Source of the DNA: Paludibacter sp.
Lineage (GTDB): Bacteria > Bacteroidota > Bacteroidia > Bacteroidales > Paludibacteraceae
Direction of reading: 5' to 3'
NCBI GenBank assembly: GCA_027450045.1
Contig: DAIDKM010000014.1
Coordinates: 1-50,850 of the forward strand
DNA length: 50,850 bases
Positions within the stretch are counted from its first letter, which is position 1; each line of letters starts with the position of its first letter. The translations under genes were made by a program, and so were the position numbers. A model generated the notes under the pieces. The model saw only the letters and a program-made list of their open reading frames with translations, was not told where the DNA came from and did not search any database. Shown piece after piece: positions 41,570-48,997 of the stretch.

Positions 41570-42865
41570 TTATTGATATGAATACACTCTCACATAATCG
41601 ATAGAATACGTTTGAGGAAAGATGGAGTCATCCACACCTTGAACCCCACCCCAATTACCCCCGATAGCCAAATTGAGAATAATAAAGCAAGGGTTGTCAA
41701 ATGGCCAAGTTGAAGCATTCTTCGTTGCCGGATCATAAGTATAATAAATATTTGTTGGGTCATCAATATAAAATCGAATGGCTACCGGTGTCCAGATAAC
41801 ACCATAAATGTGATATTGAGAGGAACAAGTACTCAGGTATTTGACGCTGGTATTCACTGTATTTCCATAGCTCGAAGGAGTATGAATAGAACCATGAATA
41901 TTTCCCTGATCATAACCAACTTCTTCCATAATGTCCACTTCGCCACAAGCAGGCCACGGATTTGTAGCAATATCACTTCCCAACATCCAAAAGGCAGGCC
42001 AAACGCCTTTCCCTACAGGTAATTTAGCGCGCACTTCAATTTGTCCGTACTTAAATGACTCCTTGCCGGCAGTATTGATGCGACACGAAGTATAATCGCC
42101 AACATGCTGTCCTGCGCCAACTAATTTGGCTAAAATGTACAAAACTCCATTACTCACCGAATCGTTGCTGTTGGTATAATTCTCCCATTCGTTATTCCCC
42201 CAGCCATTTTCTCCTAAATCAAAACCCCATTTTGTCATGTCGAGTGTTGTGCCGTTAAACTCATCGCTCCAGGCAAGGGTAGGAGTAATGGATGGATTAT
42301 AATCAACGCGAACAGGAAATTTATCCGATGAGGTTGATCCATAATTATTGCTTGCCACTACTTGCACGGTGTCAATACCTACTTTGTTGAAAGTATAAGG
42401 AAAAGTTAAATTAGAAGTTTTACCCACTTGCGTTCCGTTTACGTACCACGTATATTGGTTAGCATTAATGGAAGATACTTGTAAAGAAAATGAGGTACCT
42501 GCAACCGGAGGATTTCCTCCCGTGCTGATCGACGGTTTAGAAGGAAGACTAATTGCAACCGCTACATTGTAAGGATCAGAAACAACCGATGTCTTACCAT
42601 CTGTAGAAGTAACAGTCACTTTAAAGGTTCCAGCATTTTTCCAGGTAATCATGACAGGATTAGTTGTCCCCACAATGGAATCATTCACTTTCCATGTTAA
42701 AGTGTTTTGTGTTGTTGGGATGCTATAAGTGCTTACATCTCCTTGATTCACTTGTGCCGGTCCTGATATAACCGGTTTCGGCAACACATTAGGGCTAGTC
42801 CCCGTTGAACATTGCACAAAAGCTAAACAAAATAATAATAAAACGATACGATTCAAAGCTTTCAT
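41570..42865 (-). CDS. GH16 beta-glucanase (laminarinase-like) with two PKD/Ig-like domains
   Basis: 431 residues. Hydrophobic signal with a Cys at 19 (LAFVQC) that may be lipidated. Two beta-sandwich PKD/Ig-like domains at about 30-105 and 108-188 (TLTWKVNDS..., QYTWYVNGT...), then a GH16 catalytic domain from ~195 to the end: WSDEFNGTTLDMTKW, NNEWENYT, and the active site GEVDIMEEVG with nucleophile Glu309, Asp311 and acid/base Glu314. GH16 enzymes of this kind hydrolyse beta-1,3- or mixed 1,3/1,4-glucans. The binding-type domains and lipid anchor suggest surface action on large glucan. In an operon between the GH30 and GH5 genes. Confidence 0.92.
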   Translation of the reverse strand: MKALNRIVLLLFCLAFVQCSTGTSPNVLPKPVISGPAQVNQGDVSTYSIPTTQNTLTWKVNDSIVGTTNPVMITWKNAGTFKVTVTSTDGKTSVVSDPYNVAVAISLPSKPSISTGGNPPVAGTSFSLQVSSINANQYTWYVNGTQVGKTSNLTFPYTFNKVGIDTVQVVASNNYGSTSSDKFPVRVDYNPSITPTLAWSDEFNGTTLDMTKWGFDLGENGWGNNEWENYTNSNDSVSNGVLYILAKLVGAGQHVGDYTSCRINTAGKESFKYGQIEVRAKLPVGKGVWPAFWMLGSDIATNPWPACGEVDIMEEVGYDQGNIHGSIHTPSSYGNTVNTSVKYLSTCSSQYHIYGVIWTPVAIRFYIDDPTNIYYTYDPATKNASTWPFDNPCFIILNLAIGGNWGGVQGVDDSIFPQTYSIDYVRVYSYQ

Positions 42866-42946
42866 GTTGTTTGTTTTTGATATTAGTATTTTTAAAACTA
42901 CCTTATTTACTATTAATCATTGAATAAATATCATCCTCTCCAATCT

Positions 42947-44395
42947 CTATTTAATAACAATCGTCGAAATGGAATGTGGTAAACTGGTTGTAACGGCAGC
43001 TTTTCGACTTACCCAAAGATGATAATTAATTTTCGAATCCGTTGGATTCATCACAATAATAGCCAATGAACCATCCTTATTTATAAATGCCGTAGTAAGA
43101 AGTTGGCTGCTGCTGGGAGAACTGATAATGCGTTTTGCTCCGGGATGAACAAATTTAGAAAACTGACCAATATAGTAATAAATGTTCGTGTAAATCAGTT
43201 TTCCGGTTTGCGTATCGCCAATAATGGGAGCAAAACAATAATTACCGACATGATTTGGACCTCCATGTTCGTCAAGCAATACATTCCAGTCTGTCCAACC
43301 TACGGTGCCATCATTAAAATCATGAATCATGGAACGTCCATATTTTTCACCAAGATTCCAATCATGTACCTGATTGATATTAAAATGATCTACACACCCC
43401 TCTGTAAAGAGAAGATGTGTATTCGGGAAAGCTTCATGAACCCGTCTTTCATTGTTAAACATCATCTTTCCTCCAGCCCATGATTCGTACCAATGATACC
43501 CGATTCCCCAAATATATTTAGCAGCTCCCGGATCATTCAATACGACACTGGCGCGATAATAGAGTAAATCTCGATTATGATCCCATGCGATGATTTTTTT
43601 ACTACCTAATCCATCACGTGCCAAGGTGGGACCAAGATAATTCTTTATAAAATCACGTTCCTCCTGGGCTGTATAAATACACGATTCCCAAATTTGTGTA
43701 GCTAATGGCTCATTTTGTACCGTCATTCCCCATATTGGAATTCCCTGAGCCTGATAAGCACGAATAAACTTCACGAAATAATTTGCCCATGCTTGACGAT
43801 AGCGGGGAAGCAATTTGCCACCATGCAGCATGTTATCGTTATCTTTCATCCATGCCGGAGGACTCCAGGGACTTGCAAAAAGAGTGAGGTTACCACCGGC
43901 AGCAGCGATAGCTTGTTTGATAAAAGGGATACGGTATTTTTCATCATGGGCAATACTGAATGTTTTCAGTAATGAGTCACGATTAGACACGTAGGTATAG
44001 CTGCCACTTGAAAAATCACAACTATTGATATTGGTTCTTCCCAACGTGTATCCAATCCCCTTTTCAGGATTATAATAGGCAGTCAATAACTCTTCCTGTG
44101 TCTTTTCTGGCAGTTTAGCAAAAGTTTCAGCCGATGCATCGGTTAATGCGCCTCCAATGCCGAGCACTGATTGAAAGGTTTTGGTTGGATCGACAAATAT
44201 CGAAGTTCCCTCATTCATTGCCTGCGATGCAGGTTCCAAATATAATGAACCTACATTCGACAATCGCAAAGGGGTGTCTTTTGCGGTTGTGTAAATTTCT
44301 CCTTTTCCCAAAGGGATTGTAACTTGTCCCCATGTTGGCGTTGATAGCAACATCACGGAAATAGTAAATAATTGTCCAGCAAATTTTAAGTTCAT
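42947..44395 (-). CDS. Glycoside hydrolase family 30, first enzyme
   Basis: 482 residues with a signal peptide (1-23, ending TWGQ). GH30 barrel with VLGIGGALTDASAE (78-90), ASPWSPPAWMKDN (174-186), acid/base Glu229 in MTVQNEP and nucleophile Glu332 in LLFTEGC. Side beta domain at the C-terminus (SLAIIVMNPTDSKINYHLW). Family members include beta-glucosylceramidases and beta-1,6-glucanases; the neighbours favour beta-1,6-linked glucose. It is soluble and periplasmic by its signal, unlike the lipoprotein paralogue 160 bases upstream. The pair differ in lid and termini, so they probably do different steps. Confidence 0.92.
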   Translation of the reverse strand: MNLKFAGQLFTISVMLLSTPTWGQVTIPLGKGEIYTTAKDTPLRLSNVGSLYLEPASQAMNEGTSIFVDPTKTFQSVLGIGGALTDASAETFAKLPEKTQEELLTAYYNPEKGIGYTLGRTNINSCDFSSGSYTYVSNRDSLLKTFSIAHDEKYRIPFIKQAIAAAGGNLTLFASPWSPPAWMKDNDNMLHGGKLLPRYRQAWANYFVKFIRAYQAQGIPIWGMTVQNEPLATQIWESCIYTAQEERDFIKNYLGPTLARDGLGSKKIIAWDHNRDLLYYRASVVLNDPGAAKYIWGIGYHWYESWAGGKMMFNNERRVHEAFPNTHLLFTEGCVDHFNINQVHDWNLGEKYGRSMIHDFNDGTVGWTDWNVLLDEHGGPNHVGNYCFAPIIGDTQTGKLIYTNIYYYIGQFSKFVHPGAKRIISSPSSSQLLTTAFINKDGSLAIIVMNPTDSKINYHLWVSRKAAVTTSLPHSISTIVIK

Positions 44396-44555
44396 ACGTA
44401 ATTCATTTTGTTATTAAAAGAGCCTTGCAGAATATGCCTTCCGCATGATCCTATCATTAAAACACACATCTAACCTCTGTGGAACTCGCCAAAACAATCA
44501 TTTATTGAGCCATGAATTGTAATATGGTTCGTTGCGTCAATTCTTTTTGTCTGAT

Positions 44556-46022
44556 TCACCAAATAAAAGTTCCTACTGCACCTGATTGTAAAGTCGGGGA
44601 AACAATCTTCCCATTAAAACGAATATTAAAAGTAGTGGCTGACAAAGCGGTATTCAAAACAATGAGTACCTTATTCCCCGAGGGAGTCTTAAAAGCCACA
44701 TTGGGTAAATTATCGACTACTGAGGACGCAACACGTACGGAACCGGGACGTACAAATTTAGCAGCATGTGCAATGATGTAATAGCTTACATTTCTTGTTA
44801 CCGAAGTTCCAATAGTCAAAGCCCCTAGACAAGTTGAACATCCACCATTAGTATGAAGTGCTTGATTAGGATCGGAAGCAAGATTCCATTCCAAAACATT
44901 TCTACTCCAGTTACGTGTCGCACCAATAATTAAATTTTGAACGTGCCAATCAAGATCTTGATGAAAACTTCCATTAGAGAAAGTAGCTTGTTCGGTAAAA
45001 TAGAGGTTTTTGTTGGGGAACATCGAGTGAACCGAAGACATCGTATTGATATCGCCGGCATATAAATGAAATGCAGAACCATCAATATAAGGATAGGCTG
45101 CAGGGTCGCTTAAGATCGCAGTAGCATATTCAGGATGGTCTAAATTATGATCGTATATAATAATCTTCGTATTAATATGATTGGCTTGAAACTGAGGCCC
45201 AAGATAATTTTTCACGAAAACATCTTCATCATTAGATAGCATAAGCATGGCAGGATTGTTATAGGCATTCAACGGCTCATTTTGAGGTGTCACTGCCGTA
45301 ATATTGATTCCAGCAGCCTGCATAGCTTGTATGTATTTTACAAAATAACGCGCATACACGTTATAATATTCCGGATTTAGACTTCCTCCTACAAAGCTCC
45401 CATTGGTTTTCATCCAGGTTGGAGCCGTCCAAGGAGTTGCAATAATCTTAATGGAAGGTTCAAGAGCAATTATTTTCTGAAGAATAGGGATTAAATCGGG
45501 TCTTTCAGGATCGATACTGAAGTATTGTAAAGTAGTATCCGATTGACCAGATGGAACTTCATCATACGTAAAAGGCGAAGAACTCAAGTCAGAAGCTCCG
45601 ATACTTATGCGCAAATAACTTACGCCAATATGAGTTGAATCGGTCAGAAATAATTCTTTTAATAACGCATCTTTGGTGGTTTCAGGGAGACTATTGATCA
45701 ACGATGCACTGACCCCTGTTAAAGCATAACCAAAACCATCAATGGTCTGATAGGTTTGTGTCGTATCAACGTCAATGGTTGGGTATCCATTGGGTGTTGA
45801 GCTGAACGTTAAAGCACTATTTTTTTGTTGTTGAAACAAAACAGTCTTATCCGCATTTGTCAACCAAAAAGCTACATCTGCCTTAACAGGAGCTTTTATG
45901 GTATCCCCGGCATTCGGTATAATTTCATCAATGTGGTTGTTATTCTTGCACCCTGAAACTATATTTATACATGCCAATACCAAAAACAACGAGAAATATC
46001 TTCTAATGTATTTATTAATCAT
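44556..46022 (-). CDS. Glycoside hydrolase family 30 lipoprotein, probable endo-beta-1,6-glucanase
   Basis: 488 residues; lipobox VSGC puts the lipid at Cys25, so it is likely tethered to the outer membrane. GH30 core: IDGFGYALTGVSA (94-106), ATPWTAPTWMKTN (195-207), acid/base Glu249 in VTPQNEP, nucleophile Glu344 in YFTEQAT. NNPAMLM after the acid/base matches GH30_3 endo-beta-1,6-glucanases from Bacteroidota glucan loci, including the characterised Bacteroides thetaiotaomicron enzyme BT3312. It would cut 1,6-glucan at the cell surface. First enzyme gene after the SusCD-binding protein block, with two hairpins in the gap. Confidence 0.92.
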   Translation of the reverse strand: MINKYIRRYFSLFLVLACINIVSGCKNNNHIDEIIPNAGDTIKAPVKADVAFWLTNADKTVLFQQQKNSALTFSSTPNGYPTIDVDTTQTYQTIDGFGYALTGVSASLINSLPETTKDALLKELFLTDSTHIGVSYLRISIGASDLSSSPFTYDEVPSGQSDTTLQYFSIDPERPDLIPILQKIIALEPSIKIIATPWTAPTWMKTNGSFVGGSLNPEYYNVYARYFVKYIQAMQAAGINITAVTPQNEPLNAYNNPAMLMLSNDEDVFVKNYLGPQFQANHINTKIIIYDHNLDHPEYATAILSDPAAYPYIDGSAFHLYAGDINTMSSVHSMFPNKNLYFTEQATFSNGSFHQDLDWHVQNLIIGATRNWSRNVLEWNLASDPNQALHTNGGCSTCLGALTIGTSVTRNVSYYIIAHAAKFVRPGSVRVASSVVDNLPNVAFKTPSGNKVLIVLNTALSATTFNIRFNGKIVSPTLQSGAVGTFIW

Positions 46023-46067
46023 GATTTCTTATTACATGAATAGCAAAAACCGTCAAATCTTAATTAT

Positions 46068-46100
46068 AAGCATCCGAAGTTTGTGAAACTCCGGATGCTT
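46068..46100 (-). terminator. Hairpin before the enzyme genes of the glucan locus
   Basis: AAGCATCCGAAGTTT and AAACTCCGGATGCTT pair over 15 positions with one G-T wobble on the minus-strand RNA and a 3-base loop. The following minus-strand sequence is only moderately T-rich, so it may be a leaky terminator or an RNA-stabilising stem. Confidence 0.5.
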
Positions 46101-46220
46101 AAACCTACATAAATCAACTAATACCTATTCGGTAACGAGCTTTTTTACTAGTATTAAAACAACACTCTTATAATCTATTTTCAATAGCTTCGTAAAGCAT
46201 ATTGAACAAGAACATATTCT

Positions 46221-46260
46221 ATAAACAAGGAGAGTAACAAATAATAATCTCCTTGTTTAT
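46221..46260 (-). terminator. Hairpin after the surface glycan-binding protein gene
   Basis: Perfect 13-bp arms ATAAACAAGGAGA and TCTCCTTGTTTAT, 14-base loop, starting 24 bases after the stop of the 46285-47214 gene. Likely 3' end or partial terminator for the susCD-binding protein transcript. Confidence 0.6.
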
Positions 46261-46284
46261 TAACAAAACCACTTATGCAAATTA

Positions 46285-47214
46285 CTATTTAGCTTTCAAT
46301 ATTACGTAATAGGCTGTGCTAACTTCCGATTGAACAGTCCTAAGCGACATCGAAGTATTCGTAATGCTTAAAATTTCAAATTGCTGCGTACCTGTATAAT
46401 AACCAAGCGAACCGGGTTTAGTGAAATTTATAATCACACCTGTGCTTTTAGCCGAAGCAGGAACCCCTGAGAAAGTATAGCTTGCTGTATAAGTAGGCCA
46501 ATACAAAATCCAGTCATTCCCATAGCCGCCAAATGCACCAGGAGCAGGGTTCTGAAAATCTCTATCGAAATAATTAATATTACCAAAAATTTTATTGTAA
46601 GTAGAATCTATAAATTGACCTTGGTTGGTAAAAGTATAGACGTTAGTGTACAGCCCTGTTCCTGTTTTATCTCCAGGATTAGCTGCATACCAGTCTGGTG
46701 TGTAAGAAGTGTTTGGCCCAAGTCCCATATTCCCAACAACCGTACTATCCACCATCCATCTTTTCCCTGTCGGTGAATTATTGGTTAGCATAGCCAGAAT
46801 AGCCGGATCAACATGATAAGCATAAAAAACCGTGATGCTATCTACAAGGGAAGCGGTAGGGGTAGCACCTGCGACACCATAAGCCGTAATGGTCACGCCA
46901 TATTTATTGACGCCTGGAGTCTTTTTATTGTAGGTATAACGTATGGTGTCAGGTAAATTAGTCAGGAAAATAGGTGAAGACCCGTCGCCAAAATCGACCT
47001 TGCAAGCTTCAGCATTTTTCGCTGAAATATTAAAAAGAACTGTTCCGGAACCATCCCCGTTGGGCATACTCGTCGATGTCCCAACAATCGTCGCAGCGAT
47101 TTGAAGATCAGAAGGGGTCTGAAAGGGGCCGAGGGAATAGTTTTCATTTTGGCAACCCACAAGCCCAATTGCCAAAACTGCGCCCAATAATAAAATCTTT
47201 ATTTTAGTATTCAT
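46285..47214 (-). CDS. PKD-domain surface glycan-binding lipoprotein (SusE-like position)
   Basis: 309 residues. Signal with lipobox LVGC, Cys21 lipidated. A PKD domain at about 45-125 (CKVDFGDGSSPIFL, YTYNKKTPGVNKYGVTITAYG) is followed by an all-beta C-terminal part rich in Tyr, Trp and Gly (NDWILYWPTYTASYTF), suited to binding sugar rings. It occupies the SusE/SGBP slot after susD, and such proteins capture glycan on the cell surface with SusD. It is not sequence-similar to SusE itself as far as I can see. Ligand inferred from the locus. Confidence 0.8.
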   Translation of the reverse strand: MNTKIKILLLGAVLAIGLVGCQNENYSLGPFQTPSDLQIAATIVGTSTSMPNGDGSGTVLFNISAKNAEACKVDFGDGSSPIFLTNLPDTIRYTYNKKTPGVNKYGVTITAYGVAGATPTASLVDSITVFYAYHVDPAILAMLTNNSPTGKRWMVDSTVVGNMGLGPNTSYTPDWYAANPGDKTGTGLYTNVYTFTNQGQFIDSTYNKIFGNINYFDRDFQNPAPGAFGGYGNDWILYWPTYTASYTFSGVPASAKSTGVIINFTKPGSLGYYTGTQQFEILSITNTSMSLRTVQSEVSTAYYVILKAK

Positions 47215-47297
47215 TGTGGTATAGTTTATGTTACCTCTTTAATTAAAATAGGCAAGTTATAATTTATAAAACCGTTTTAAGATAATAGCAGGAAACA

Positions 47298-47336
47298 GGA
47301 TCATCCAATCATCCAGAAAAGTGATTCAGATGATCC
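47298..47336 (-). repeat. Imperfect hairpin between susD and binding-protein genes
   Basis: GGATCATC and GATGATCC (8 bp) with inner AATCA and TGATT pairing. No T tail on the minus strand, so more likely an RNA processing or stability element than a terminator. Confidence 0.4.
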
Positions 47337-47353
47337 CATTCCCTTGTTAAAAA

Positions 47354-48913
47354 TTAATATCCTGGATTTTGCACCATTTTCGTATTAGTTAGTTCAGATA
47401 AAGGAATAGGCAAAACTTCATTTTTACCAGCTACAAACTGTTTAGAGAATCCATTTTCCATGTGGTTGAGTACACTTGGAGCATCACCCCAACGTACCAA
47501 ATCAAAATAGCGCTCCCCTTCCGTTGCTAATTCCATACGGCGTTCAAATTTAATGGCACTCATCGTTACCGGAACTGATGGCAAGCCTACTCTGGCTCTA
47601 ACAGCATCGAGTAATGCCTGAGCACGAGGCAAATTAGTATTGGCCATCACCAAGGCTTCGGCTTCCATCAAATAGGTATCAGCCAAACGAATCAGAATCA
47701 GGTCTTGATCAAAATTCAATTCTTTTTGTCCTACAGCCCCTGTATATTGAAGTAAAGGAGCATATTTAGCCATGAAATATCCCGTGGCAGCATAACACTG
47801 ACTCTTTGCGTAGGAACATTGCCCTGCATTAACTAAACTATCCAAATTGATAACGGTGTATTTATAACGAGGATCATACTTCCCGTTCTGAACCATTGCG
47901 TCAACCAAGTCCGGAGTAATTGGATTAAAACTCCAACCTGACAAGAAATTAGGAGCAGTGCTGTTGCTTCCGGTCCGTGAATATCCTCTCGGTCCAACCA
48001 TAATGCTATAAACATTGGATTTAAATTGGCCCCAGTTTCCCCAACCATAACTTTGAGAACTAGTTTTTTGAACTTCAAAAATGGATTCCGCATTAAATTT
48101 ATTGTTTGGATTGAAAATATCTCCGTAGTTTGCCAACAAATGATACCCAAAACGACTTGTTCCGCCGGGAGTTGTCCCATTTACATCTGCCAACTCTTTT
48201 GCAGCATCCGCCCATTTCTTTTCATACAAATAGACTTTCCCTAATAAAGCCTCAGCAGCTCCCTGAGTAGCACGTCCATTTTCGGCAGCTGGTACCGTTA
48301 CAGGAAGATTTGGAATAGCATCGGTCAAATCTTTTTCAATTTGCGCATAAACATCTGCCGGTTTTGCCTGTGTAGCTGCATAAATCTGAGCAGTCGTTTG
48401 CGGAGTAGTAAACAATGGAACATTCCCAAACCAAACTACCAAATTAAAATAATAATAGGCGCGTAAAAATTTGCATTCAGCCGTATAACCAGTTTTGTCC
48501 TGATCGCTCAATCCTGGTACTCCGTCAATTTTAGAAAGAAGCAAATTGCATTGTTTTACGCCAACAAAATTTGTATTCCACATATCAACGGGCATATTAG
48601 CTGATGTCAATTGAGTCATATTATTCATTGCTTGCCATTGACTCATATCGGATGGGCCTCCACCACCGGCAAAACAATCATCTGATGCAGAATTTTCAGG
48701 TCCAAGGGGACTACAGTACGTATTTCCGGTTTCCGTATTTAAAGCGCTATAAGCAGCTACCAATCCTGCAAATGCTTCACTCGGATTTGAATAATAATTC
48801 GATTCGAGGGATTCTCCTTTGGGGGTTACGTTCAAAAAAGAATCAGAGCAGGATGTAATTACTACGGCACTTAGCATAACTATTAGGCCGCTAAATAATT
48901 TATTGTGTTTCAT
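47354..48913 (-). CDS. susD: SusD/RagB family starch-binding-type outer-membrane lipoprotein
   Basis: 519 residues from the ATG at 48913, which gives signal MKHNKLFSGLIVMLSAVVIT and Cys22 in TSC; the longer ORF adds 12 residues without signal character. Family features: FLNVTPKGESLE after the signal, KTGYTAECKFLRAYYYFNLVVWFG (SusD-type TPR helix, about 144-167), RLADTYLMEAEALVMAN and the C-terminal FERRMELATEGERYFDLVRWG. SusD caps the SusC channel and binds glycan. It lies 84 bases after susC. The symbol denotes family, not starch specificity. Confidence 0.96.
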   Translation of the reverse strand: MKHNKLFSGLIVMLSAVVITSCSDSFLNVTPKGESLESNYYSNPSEAFAGLVAAYSALNTETGNTYCSPLGPENSASDDCFAGGGGPSDMSQWQAMNNMTQLTSANMPVDMWNTNFVGVKQCNLLLSKIDGVPGLSDQDKTGYTAECKFLRAYYYFNLVVWFGNVPLFTTPQTTAQIYAATQAKPADVYAQIEKDLTDAIPNLPVTVPAAENGRATQGAAEALLGKVYLYEKKWADAAKELADVNGTTPGGTSRFGYHLLANYGDIFNPNNKFNAESIFEVQKTSSQSYGWGNWGQFKSNVYSIMVGPRGYSRTGSNSTAPNFLSGWSFNPITPDLVDAMVQNGKYDPRYKYTVINLDSLVNAGQCSYAKSQCYAATGYFMAKYAPLLQYTGAVGQKELNFDQDLILIRLADTYLMEAEALVMANTNLPRAQALLDAVRARVGLPSVPVTMSAIKFERRMELATEGERYFDLVRWGDAPSVLNHMENGFSKQFVAGKNEVLPIPLSELTNTKMVQNPGY

Positions 48914-48997
48914 TTCTTTATAATTTTTATAATTTTTCAATGCTGTCATTTATATATCGAATTGTTCCAAAATAAGAGGTTCAATTCAGACTTCCTT

